This document shows positions 1-6,583 of a DNA stretch of 10,330 bases, in pieces. The DNA lies in the NCBI GenBank assembly GCA_025935595.1, contig JAICUZ010000071.1:1-10330 (forward strand). Reading direction: 5' to 3'. The DNA comes from Burkholderiales bacterium. Lineage in GTDB: Bacteria; Actinomycetota; Thermoleophilia; Gaiellales; Gaiellaceae. The position numbers were made by a program, and so were the translations under genes. Below the pieces are notes generated by a model. It was not told where the DNA came from. It saw nothing but the letters and a program-made list of their open reading frames with translations, and made no database searches. Each line of letters opens with the position of its first letter. Within the stretch, counting starts at the first letter, position 1.

Positions 1-1
1 C

Positions 2-283
2 AGTTTCATCATCCTGGACGAGGCGCAGAACACCTCGCCGGAGCAGATGCAGATGTTCCTGACGCGGCTCGGGTTCGGGTCGAAGATCGTCGTCACCGGC
101 GACATCACCCAGATCGACCTGCCGCGCGAGTCGCGGTCAGGTCTCGTGCACGTCCGCGACGTGCTGGCCGACGTGGACGGTATTCAGTTCGTGGAGTTCG
201 ACCACAAGGACGTCGTTCGCCACAAGCTGGTGCAGCGGATCGTCGAGGCCTACAAGGAGCACACGGACGAGCAGAACAGATGA
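2..283 (+). CDS. phoH: PhoH family ATPase, C-terminal part (5' end outside window)
   Basis: Only the last 93 residues are in the window; the reading frame is open to the left edge. The visible part begins at the Walker B segment FIILDEAQN (about residues 2-10 of the fragment), followed by the region TSPEQMQMFLTRLG and then VVTGDITQIDLP, both characteristic of the PhoH P-loop ATPase/helicase-like domain. The Walker A motif must lie upstream and cannot be checked. PhoH proteins are cytosolic ATPases thought to act in RNA metabolism, and their genes are often next to ybeY, as here. The stop TGA overlaps the ybeY start as ATGA, pointing to translational coupling. The tail after the domain is short (ends EHTDEQNR), so no extra C-terminal domain is present. 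Identification is confident; the exact biochemical role of PhoH is not established. Confidence 0.95.
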   Translation, partial: SFIILDEAQNTSPEQMQMFLTRLGFGSKIVVTGDITQIDLPRESRSGLVHVRDVLADVDGIQFVEFDHKDVVRHKLVQRIVEAYKEHTDEQNR

Positions 284-657
284 TCTCGGTGGAGGTCGAG
301 AACCGAAGCAGCCTGGCGGTGGACGAGGCGGGCGCGGTGGAGCTCGCCGGGAGGATCTTGCGCGCCGAGGGGATCGACGACGGTGAGCTCGGGATCGCGT
401 TCGTCGGTGCAGACGAGATGCGCGGGCTGAAGCACGAGCACCTCGGCATCGACGAAGCGACCGATGTCCTCTCGTTCCCGATCGACGGCCGCGACGAGCT
501 GCCGGAGGGAGTTCCGCGCGCTCTCGGCGACGTCGTCCTCTGCCCGGAGATCGTCGGCGACGAGTGGCGCCGGCCGCTCGCGCACGGGCTGCTGCACCTG
601 CTCGGCTACGACCACGGCGACGAGATGACCTCGCGCGAAGGGGAACATCTGCGATGA
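280..657 (+). CDS. ybeY: Endoribonuclease YbeY (16S rRNA 3'-end maturation)
   Basis: A 125-residue UPF0054/YbeY metalloprotein. The metal-binding motif HxxxHxxxxxH is complete in HGLLHLLGYDH, with ligands His102, His106 and His112. The conserved segments TDVLSFP (61-67) and LGDVVLCPE (82-90) are also present. YbeY is a single-strand endoribonuclease needed for 16S rRNA 3' maturation and ribosome quality control. The protein is a little shorter than the usual ~150 residues: it stops 13 residues after the last His, so the customary C-terminal helix is abbreviated. The ATG is fixed by overlap with the phoH stop (ATGA); a purine-rich AAGGAG at 254-259 lies about 20 nt upstream, too far for a normal Shine-Dalgarno, so coupling from phoH is likely. 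Its own stop overlaps the next start, also as ATGA. Confidence 0.95.
   Translation: MISVEVENRSSLAVDEAGAVELAGRILRAEGIDDGELGIAFVGADEMRGLKHEHLGIDEATDVLSFPIDGRDELPEGVPRALGDVVLCPEIVGDEWRRPLAHGLLHLLGYDHGDEMTSREGEHLR
638..644 (+). promoter_or_regulatory. Shine-Dalgarno-like site for the dgkA/PAP2 gene
   Basis: The purine tract AAGGGGA lies 9 nt before the ATG at 654. It supports 654 as the start over in-frame upstream codons that would run deep into ybeY. Confidence 0.55.
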
Positions 658-1370
658 CGATGCGCCGCGCGCCGACGCTCCTCGACTCGTTCAACTTCGC
701 GTTCGAGGGGATCATCCACGTGCTCCGCACGCAGCGGAACCTGCGCATCCACTTCGCCGTCGCCGTTTCGGTGCTGATCTTTGCGCTGATCGTGAACGTG
801 ACGAAGATGGAGCTGATCGCGCTGCTCATCTCCGTGACGTTCGTGCTGATCGCCGAGATGCTGAACACCGCTGTCGAAGCGGCGATCGACATCGCGACCA
901 CCTCGTTCGACCCGATGGCGAAACTGGCGAAGGACATCGCCGCCGGAGCGGTTCTGATCGCCGCAATCAACGCGATCGCCGTCGGCTACATCGTCTTCTC
1001 GAGCAAGGTCGCCGATCGCTCGTCCAACCTGCTCGACCGCCTGCGCCACGAGCCCTCGGAGTTGACGCTCGTCGCGCTCGTCTTGACGATCATCGTCGTG
1101 ATCGCGACGAAGGCGTACACCGGTCGCGGGACGCCGCTACGAGGCGGCGTCCCCTCCGGTCACGCCGCGGTCGCGTTCGCCGGCTGGATGGCTGCGACGT
1201 ACGCGGCGGGCGACAGCCACCGCTTTCTCGTCTCGTCGATCGCGCTGATCATGGCGATCCTCGTCGCGCAGACGCGCGTCGAGTCCGGCGTCCACTCGGC
1301 GCTCGAGGTCACCTACGGCGCCCTCGTCGGCGCGCTCGCGACGCTGGTGGTATTCCAGGTGTTCTCATGA
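654..1370 (+). CDS. Diacylglycerol/undecaprenol kinase fused to a PAP2 phosphatase domain
   Basis: A 238-residue integral membrane protein with two modules. Residues ~8-115 are a DgkA-type lipid kinase: the signature AEMLNTAVEAAID (67-79, with Glu68, Asn71, Glu75, Asp79) and DPMAKLAKD (86-94) are clear, among three hydrophobic segments. Residues ~135-238 are a PAP2-like phosphatase: PSGH (167-170) matches motif C2, and Arg208-x5-His214 matches motif C3. The final Asp of C3 is Glu218 here, and motif C1 (around Lys153 to Pro161) is degenerate. In Gram-positive bacteria the DgkA family mostly phosphorylates undecaprenol, and PAP2 enzymes dephosphorylate polyprenyl or phosphatidate phosphates, so the protein probably works on the lipid carrier pool or on diacylglycerol. 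Substrate preference cannot be read from sequence. The ATG at 654 overlaps the ybeY stop; a second in-frame ATG at 660 is possible. The stop overlaps the cdd start (ATGA). Confidence 0.9.
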   Translation: MTMRRAPTLLDSFNFAFEGIIHVLRTQRNLRIHFAVAVSVLIFALIVNVTKMELIALLISVTFVLIAEMLNTAVEAAIDIATTSFDPMAKLAKDIAAGAVLIAAINAIAVGYIVFSSKVADRSSNLLDRLRHEPSELTLVALVLTIIVVIATKAYTGRGTPLRGGVPSGHAAVAFAGWMAATYAAGDSHRFLVSSIALIMAILVAQTRVESGVHSALEVTYGALVGALATLVVFQVFS

Positions 1371-1798
1371 GCGAGCTCGTGGAGAAAGCGGCCGCGGCAG
1401 CGGCGAACGCGTATGCGCCGTACTCGAAGTACAACGTCGGCGCCGTCGTGCGCACCACCGACGGCCGCGAGTTCGCCGGCGTGAACGTCGAGAACGCCGC
1501 GTACCCGCTCGGCCAGTGCGCGGAGCGGACGGCGATCGGCGCCGCCGCCACCGCCGGCTACCGGCCGGGAGACATCGCCGCGATCGGCATCAACGCCTCA
1601 CCGTGCGGCGGGTGCCGGCAGTGGCTCTACGAGTGGCGCATCCCCGAGGTCTCATTCCGGCGCGAGGACGGCACGGTCGCGACGTACTCGGCGGCGGATC
1701 TGCTGCCGGACACGTGGGACCTGCCAGCCGGCGTAGGCTCGACGGAGCCGGACAACGGCGAAGGCGCCGGCGCTGACGGCGCCGAAGCAGCTCAGTGA
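1367..1798 (+). CDS. cdd: Cytidine deaminase
   Basis: A 143-residue homotetrameric-type cytidine deaminase, which hydrolyses cytidine and deoxycytidine to uridine and deoxyuridine in pyrimidine salvage. The active site is complete: Cys51-Ala-Glu53 in NVENAAYPLGQCAERTA (zinc ligand and proton-shuttling Glu) and Cys80-x-x-Cys83 in SPCGGCRQW (the other two zinc ligands). The N-terminal AYAPYSKYNVGA segment is also typical. The family core ends near residue 120; the last ~23 residues are an extra Gly/Ala/Asp/Glu-rich tail of low complexity that I cannot assign. ATG 1367 overlaps the preceding stop, and AGGTG at 1357-1361 is a plausible ribosome binding site 5 nt upstream. The stop overlaps the GTG start of era (GTGA). 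Confidence 0.94.
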   Translation: MSELVEKAAAAAANAYAPYSKYNVGAVVRTTDGREFAGVNVENAAYPLGQCAERTAIGAAATAGYRPGDIAAIGINASPCGGCRQWLYEWRIPEVSFRREDGTVATYSAADLLPDTWDLPAGVGSTEPDNGEGAGADGAEAAQ

Positions 1799-2658
1799 AG
1801 TCGGGGTTCGTCGCGGTCGCCGGGCGGCCGAACGTCGGCAAGTCGACGCTCGTCAACGCGCTGACCGGCTCGAAGGTCGCGATCGTCTCCGATAAGCCCC
1901 ACACGACGCGTCACGAGATCCGGGGCGTCTACACCGACGACGCCGCGCAGCTCGTTCTGGTCGACCTGCCCGGCTGGCAGAAGCCGATCGACACGCTCAC
2001 GGAGCGGATGCAGGGACGCGTCGACGACGCGGTGACGGGTGACGTCGACGCAGTGCTGCTCGTCGTGAACGCGCGTGAGCGCATCGGCACCGGCGACCGC
2101 TTCGTCGCGCGCCGGATATTCGGCCTCGGGATCCCGATCGTGATCGTCCTGAACAAGGTCGACCGCTTGAAGCCGGGGCACATCGCGACGCAGATGAAGA
2201 CGGCCGCCGGGCTCGGTGACTTCCATGCGCTGCACCCGGTGAGCGCGAAGACCGGCGACGGGATCGGCGAGCTGCGCAGCGATCTCGTGTCGCTGCTTCC
2301 CGACGGCCCGCTGTACTACCCACCGGAAACGGACACCGACATGCCTCTCGAGGCGCGCATCGCCGAGCTCGTGCGCGAGCAGGCGCTGCGTCTCACGAAG
2401 GAAGAGGTGCCGCATGCGGTCACCGCCGAGGTGGTCGAGATCGACGACAAGCGCGTGCACGTACGGCTCTACACGGAGACCGAGAGCCAGAAGCAGATCC
2501 TGATCGGAAAGGGCGGGACGATGGTGCGCGAGATCGGGCGGGGCGCGCGGCCGCACGTGGAGGCGCTGCTCGGCCATCCGGTCTTTCTCGAGCTGCAGGT
2601 GAAAGCGTCCCCGAAATGGCGGCGCAATGAGACGATGCTGGAGCGCCTGGGCTTGTAG
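1795..2658 (+). CDS. era: GTPase Era (30S ribosome assembly)
   Basis: A 287-residue protein of normal length for Era, which binds the 3' end of 16S rRNA and checks 30S maturation. The GTPase domain comes first: G1 GRPNVGKS (10-17), G2 around HTTRHEIRG (36-44), G3 DLPG (57-60), G4 NKVD (120-123) and G5 SAK (150-152). A C-terminal KH RNA-binding domain follows, with IGKGGTM (237-243) and the usual FLELQVKASPKWRRNE segment near the end. Oddity: G3 is DLPG, not the usual DTPG. The start is GTG, overlapping the cdd stop as GTGA; it puts the P-loop 10 residues from the N-terminus, as expected. The position next to ybeY suits a ribosome-maturation operon. recO, which follows era in many genomes, is absent here. 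Confidence 0.96.
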   Translation: MKSGFVAVAGRPNVGKSTLVNALTGSKVAIVSDKPHTTRHEIRGVYTDDAAQLVLVDLPGWQKPIDTLTERMQGRVDDAVTGDVDAVLLVVNARERIGTGDRFVARRIFGLGIPIVIVLNKVDRLKPGHIATQMKTAAGLGDFHALHPVSAKTGDGIGELRSDLVSLLPDGPLYYPPETDTDMPLEARIAELVREQALRLTKEEVPHAVTAEVVEIDDKRVHVRLYTETESQKQILIGKGGTMVREIGRGARPHVEALLGHPVFLELQVKASPKWRRNETMLERLGL

Positions 2659-3091
2659 CGCTGCCCTCATCGGCGCGGCCGGGTGCGGGGCGGCTCGGCC
2701 CGCTCCGCCTGCCGTGTCAGAGGCCTGGCGCGCGAACGCGAGCCAGCTCGTCCAGCAGCTGCGAGTCGATATCGCGACCGCCGCCGTCGGCGGCACGACA
2801 CGCGCATCCGCGGCCAAGGCATTGCGGAACACCTCCGACCTGTACGCGCTCCTCGTCGCCTATTCGGATCTCGGCGGGTGTCGCCAGATGGTCAGCTCCG
2901 CCGCCGCGCCTGCCGACGTCGCACGCACCTTCGGCCCCGCGTGCCGCCACCTCGAGCGGGCGAGCGCGCTGTTCGCGCGGGCCACGCAGCGCTCCGACCC
3001 GGCAGCGCTCGTCCTCGCGACGCACGAGATCGGCCTCGCCCAGCCCGCTCTCGTCCGGGCGATGCTGGCGATTCGCCGAGGGTCGACCTAG
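2627..3091 (+). CDS. Putative small lipoprotein of unknown function
   Basis: A 154-residue protein that I do not recognise. The N-terminus looks like a lipoprotein signal: positive MRRCW start, hydrophobic stretch, then AAGC with the candidate lipidated Cys at about residue 20, followed by a Pro/Ala-rich linker. The rest is mostly helical in appearance and Ala/Arg-rich, with two further Cys residues (in LGGCRQM and GPACRHLE) that could form a disulfide outside the membrane. The ATG lies 32 bp inside era in another frame, and no strong ribosome binding site precedes it; a later in-frame GTG (near 2714) would remove the signal, which is why 2627 is preferred. The TAG stop is 10 nt before the cyclase gene and forms part of a putative -10 element. 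Reality of the gene rests on the signal sequence and uninterrupted frame, so confidence is moderate. Confidence 0.6.
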   Translation: MRRCWSAWACSAALIGAAGCGAARPAPPAVSEAWRANASQLVQQLRVDIATAAVGGTTRASAAKALRNTSDLYALLVAYSDLGGCRQMVSSAAAPADVARTFGPACRHLERASALFARATQRSDPAALVLATHEIGLAQPALVRAMLAIRRGST

Positions 3092-3094
3092 ATT
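3089..3094 (+). promoter_or_regulatory. Putative -10 element for a leaderless cyclase transcript
   Basis: TAGATT ends 7 nt before the GTG at 3102, which would put the transcription start at or within a base or so of the start codon. Its first three bases are the stop codon of the upstream lipoprotein gene. No convincing -35 hexamer was seen at the normal spacing, and no Shine-Dalgarno fits in the 10-nt gap other than within the upstream gene. Inferred from sequence only. Confidence 0.5.
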
Positions 3095-3101
3095 TAGCGG
3101 C

Positions 3102-6100
3102 GTGACCTGCGCGGCGTGCGGCAGCGAGAACCCGGCGGGGAAGCGCTTCTGTGGCGATTGCGGCGCCCCGCTCGGAGCAGCGTGCCCGTCCTGCGGCGCC
3201 GAGAACCCGCCCGACAAGCGGTTCTGCGGCGATTGCGGCACGCCGCTCGACGCAGCTGCCGCGCCCGCCGCTCCGGCTCCACGCGAGGCGCCGATCGCCG
3301 AGCGCCGCCTCGTCACCGTGCTCTTCGCGGACCTGGTCGGCTTCACGCCGCTCTCCGAATCGCGCGATCCCGAAGAGGTGCGCGAGCTCCTGTCGCGCTA
3401 CTTCGACACGACGCGCAGGCTGATCGAGCTGTACGGGGGCACGGTCGAGAAGTTCATCGGCGACGCGGTGATGGCGGTGTGGGGGACACCCGTCGCGACC
3501 GAGGACGACTCCGAGCGTGCGGTGCGCGCCGGGCTCGATCTGGTCGCCGCAGTGAGCGCACTCGGGGACGAGGTCGGCGCGCCCGACCTGCGGGCGCGCG
3601 CCGGCGTGCTCACCGGCGAGGCGGCTGTCACGCTCGGCGCGACGAGCGAAGGAATGGTCGCCGGTGACCTCGTCAACACGGCGGCGCGCATCCAGGCGGC
3701 GGCCGAACCGGGGACGGTCCTCGTCGGCGAGGCGACCCGCCGCGCGTCCGAGGCGACCGTCGTCTTCGAGGCTGCCGGCGCGCACGAGCTGAAAGGGAAG
3801 TCCGAGCCGGTGCAGCTCTGGCGTGCCCTCCGCGTCGTCGCCGGCGCGCGCGGAACGTTGAAGTCGACCGGCCTCGAGGCACCGTTTGTCGGACGCGATC
3901 GCGAGCTTCGCCTGATGAAGGAGCTCTTTCACACCTCTGCCGACGAGCGCAGGGCGCACCTCGTCTCGGTCACCGGCATCGCCGGCATCGGCAAGTCGCG
4001 GATCGGCTGGGAGTTCTACAAGTACTTCGACGGCATCGCGGGAACCGTCTGGTGGCACCGTGGCCGTTGCCTCGCGTACGGCGAAGGCGTGACGTACTGG
4101 GCGCTCGCCGACATGGTGCGCATGCGCTGCCGGGTCGCCGAGGACGAAGGCGAGGACACGGGCACCGCGAAGGTTCGGGCGACGCTCGCCGAGCACATCC
4201 TCGATGCGGACGAGCGTGCGTTCGTGGAGCCGCGTCTGCTGCAGCTGCTCGGGTGGGGCGGCACGGAGCAGGGTGAGAAGCAACAGCTGTTCGCGGCGTG
4301 GCGCCTGTTCTTCGAACGGATGGCCGACACGGACCCGGTCGTCCTCGTCTTCGAGGACCTGCAGTGGGCGGACGAGAGCCTGCTCGACTTCATCGAGTAC
4401 TTGCTCGAGTGGTCGCGCAACCAACCGATCTTTGTCGTCACGCTGGCGCGGCCCGAGCTGACGGAGAAGCGTGCGACGTGGGGCGCAGGGCAGCGAGCGT
4501 TCACGTCGATCTACCTCGAGCCGCTGGCGCAGGCTGCGATGGAGCAGCTTCTCGCCGGGCTCGTCCCGGGGATGCCGCCCGACGTGGTGCAGGAGATTCT
4601 CGGTCGAGCCGAGGGGATTCCGCTGTACGCGGTCGAGACGGTACGAATGCTGCTCGATCGCGGACTGATCGCCGAGGACGGTTCGTCGTATCGCCTCGTC
4701 GGAGAGGTCGGTGCGCTCGATGTGCCCGAGACGCTGCAGGCGTTGATCGCCGCGCGCCTCGACGGTCTCGACGAGGGCGAGCGCGCACTCGTGCAGGACG
4801 CCGCCGTGCTCGGCAAGACGTTCGGCAGCACACTGCTCGCGCGCGTCGCGGGCCGGCCGGAGGACGAGGTCGAGACGCAGCTCGCGTCTCTTGTGCGCAA
4901 GGAGGTGCTTTCGCTGCAGGCGGACCCGCGTTCGCCGGAGCACGGGCAGTACGGCTTCCTGCAGGACCTCGTGCGGCGTGTCGCCTACGAGACACTCGCA
5001 CGCCGCGACCGAAAGGCTCGTCACCTCGCAGCCGCCGATCAGATCGCGGCGGCGCTCGGCGAGGAGGACGTCCCCGAGGTGGTGGCCTCGCATCTCGTCG
5101 CCGCTCTCGAAGCGGCGCCCGAGGCCGATGACGCCCGGGCGATCAAGGACCGCGCCGGCCGCATGTACCTCCTCGCCGGCGAACGCGCCGAACGGCTCGC
5201 GGCTGCCGGTGAGGCGCAGCGGTTCTACGAGCAGGCATCCGAGCTTTCGGACGAACCTTCCATGCGCGCGGAGCTCGTCGACCGCGCGGGCCGCATGGCC
5301 TGGGTTGCGGGTCGCCCGGAGGACTCTCGTGAGCTCCTCGCGAGAGCGCGGGGAGCCTACGACGATCTCGGCGACGAGATCGCCAAGGCGCTCGTCGACT
5401 CGAAGCTCGCGGAGATCGACTTCAACGACGGCCTCGTCGGAGAAGCCGTCGACCGCATGACCTCGGCGCTCGAGGCGATCGAACGCGTGGGGACGTCCGC
5501 CGACGTCGCCTCGACGACGGCTCAGCTCGGCCGATTTCTCGTCTTTGCACGCGAGTACGAAGCAGCTAACGCAAACCTGGAGCGCGCGCTCGGCCTTGCC
5601 GAGGAGCATCAGTACCCGGAAACGCTTGCGCACGCGCTGAACAGCAAGGCAGTGATGATGCTCTACCGCGACCGCCGGCACGAGGCACGACTGCTCGTCC
5701 GCGGCGCGCTTGCGGTCGCCCTCGAGCACGATCTCCACGATGCTGCGTTGCGCGCATACAACAACGTGATCGCGGGGTGCTGGTACGAGGCCAGGTTCCG
5801 TGAGGCCGTCGCGCTGATCGACGATGCGCTCGAGTACGCGCGACGGACGGGCGAGCGGACATGGGAGGTCGTCTTCCTGATCGGCAGGGTGGGGCAGCTG
5901 TCGTTCCTTGGTCGCTGGGACGAGGCACTCGAGAGCGCGGCCGCCGCCGAGCAATACGCCTCGACCGAGTTTCATCGCGGCTTGCTGCTGGCTTCGGCGG
6001 GCGTTCTCCTGCGGCGCGGGGACGTTCCGCAGGCGCGCGAGTTGGTCGACCGTCTCGACACGAGCCGGTCGGAGAACCCCGAGTTCGCCGCCGGCTTCTA

Positions 6101-6572
6101 CGCGACGGAAGCGCAGGTACTAGTGGCCGAGGATCGGTACGACGATGCGTACGCAGCTGCAATGCGCGCGATGCCGGACGTCGCAGAGGCAGCGTGGTGG
6201 TTGTACTTCGACGTCGCTGAGGTCGCGCTCGAGCTTCCAGATGACGCCAAGTCGCGGGATCTGCTCGCGCGTGTCGCGGCGGCCTCCAGCGGGAAGCGCT
6301 GGCGCCTGGTCGAGGCGCAGCTCGCGCGGCTGCGTGCGCGATTCCCGGAGCACGACGCGATCTCCGAGCTCGAGACGGCCGAGCAGATCTTCCGTGAGCT
6401 CGAGTCGCCGTACTACGTCGCCGCCGTTCAGGCCGCGCGTTCCGAGCACCTGTTCGCGGCGGGCCGTGTGGAAGAGGCGCAGCAGCTCGTGGCCGAGGCG
6501 CGTGAAGCATTCGAGCGACTTGGCGCGAAGCCGGCTCTGGCCGCGCTCCGGCGCGAGCGCGCAGTCGCCTAG
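3102..6572 (+). CDS. Class III adenylate cyclase with zinc ribbons, STAND/AAA ATPase and TPR-like region
   Basis: A 1156-residue multidomain protein without signal peptide or membrane segments, so probably cytosolic. Residues 1-50 hold two tandem zinc ribbons (Cys3/6/17/20 and Cys28/31/42/45). Residues ~67-245 are a class III nucleotidyl cyclase domain with metal-binding Asp77 (FADLVGFT) and Asp121 (KFIGDAVMAVWG), adenine-specifying Lys117 and Asp189, and transition-state Asn192 and Arg196 (DLVNTAARIQ). All catalytic positions are thus present, predicting ATP to cAMP conversion, probably as a homodimer. Residues ~260-600 are an ATPase: FVGRDREL start, Walker A GIAGIGKS (292-299), Walker B VVLVFEDLQWAD (about 413-424). 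Residues ~680-1145 are Ala/Glu-rich helical repeats resembling TPRs, likely a ligand- or protein-sensing part. The GTG at 3102 places the first zinc ribbon at the extreme N-terminus. The input signal is unknown; the fold organisation is like LuxR-type STAND regulators but with a cyclase output. Confidence 0.93.
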   Translation: MTCAACGSENPAGKRFCGDCGAPLGAACPSCGAENPPDKRFCGDCGTPLDAAAAPAAPAPREAPIAERRLVTVLFADLVGFTPLSESRDPEEVRELLSRYFDTTRRLIELYGGTVEKFIGDAVMAVWGTPVATEDDSERAVRAGLDLVAAVSALGDEVGAPDLRARAGVLTGEAAVTLGATSEGMVAGDLVNTAARIQAAAEPGTVLVGEATRRASEATVVFEAAGAHELKGKSEPVQLWRALRVVAGARGTLKSTGLEAPFVGRDRELRLMKELFHTSADERRAHLVSVTGIAGIGKSRIGWEFYKYFDGIAGTVWWHRGRCLAYGEGVTYWALADMVRMRCRVAEDEGEDTGTAKVRATLAEHILDADERAFVEPRLLQLLGWGGTEQGEKQQLFAAWRLFFERMADTDPVVLVFEDLQWADESLLDFIEYLLEWSRNQPIFVVTLARPELTEKRATWGAGQRAFTSIYLEPLAQAAMEQLLAGLVPGMPPDVVQEILGRAEGIPLYAVETVRMLLDRGLIAEDGSSYRLVGEVGALDVPETLQALIAARLDGLDEGERALVQDAAVLGKTFGSTLLARVAGRPEDEVETQLASLVRKEVLSLQADPRSPEHGQYGFLQDLVRRVAYETLARRDRKARHLAAADQIAAALGEEDVPEVVASHLVAALEAAPEADDARAIKDRAGRMYLLAGERAERLAAAGEAQRFYEQASELSDEPSMRAELVDRAGRMAWVAGRPEDSRELLARARGAYDDLGDEIAKALVDSKLAEIDFNDGLVGEAVDRMTSALEAIERVGTSADVASTTAQLGRFLVFAREYEAANANLERALGLAEEHQYPETLAHALNSKAVMMLYRDRRHEARLLVRGALAVALEHDLHDAALRAYNNVIAGCWYEARFREAVALIDDALEYARRTGERTWEVVFLIGRVGQLSFLGRWDEALESAAAAEQYASTEFHRGLLLASAGVLLRRGDVPQARELVDRLDTSRSENPEFAAGFYATEAQVLVAEDRYDDAYAAAMRAMPDVAEAAWWLYFDVAEVALELPDDAKSRDLLARVAAASSGKRWRLVEAQLARLRARFPEHDAISELETAEQIFRELESPYYVAAVQAARSEHLFAAGRVEEAQQLVAEAREAFERLGAKPALAALRRERAVA
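3108..3257 (+). repeat. Tandem 75-bp repeat encoding two zinc ribbons
   Basis: Two in-frame units of 25 codons (3108-3182 and 3183-3257) encode near-identical zinc ribbons; the second keeps ENP, KRFCGDCG and PLxAA of the first and all four Cys positions at constant spacing. The DNA is also similar, for instance around the GGCGATTGCGGC that occurs in both. This looks like an internal duplication within the cyclase gene. Confidence 0.85.
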
Positions 6573-6575
6573 ACT
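6570..6575 (+). promoter_or_regulatory. Putative -10 element for a leaderless deoC transcript
   Basis: TAGACT ends 8 nt before the deoC GTG at 6584. As at 3089, the first three bases are the stop codon of the preceding gene (the cyclase). The 11-nt gap between the genes contains no Shine-Dalgarno. A -35 box is not evident about 17 nt upstream, where the sequence is simply GC-rich coding DNA. Confidence 0.5.
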
Positions 6576-6583
6576 GGACCGCC

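Noticed and set aside
254..259. AAGGAG as the ribosome binding site of ybeY
   Set aside because: It ends about 20 nt before the ATG at 280, too far for normal use; coupling to phoH explains initiation better.
2683..3105. Alternative frame of 140 codons over the lipoprotein gene
   Set aside because: Strongly Arg-biased and without a signal sequence or family likeness; the frame starting at 2627 has a plausible lipobox.
2892..5975. Minus-strand open frame of 1027 codons opposite the cyclase gene
   Set aside because: It is a typical antisense shadow in GC-rich DNA: Arg-rich, no recognisable domain, and lies over a plus-strand gene with a full set of catalytic motifs.
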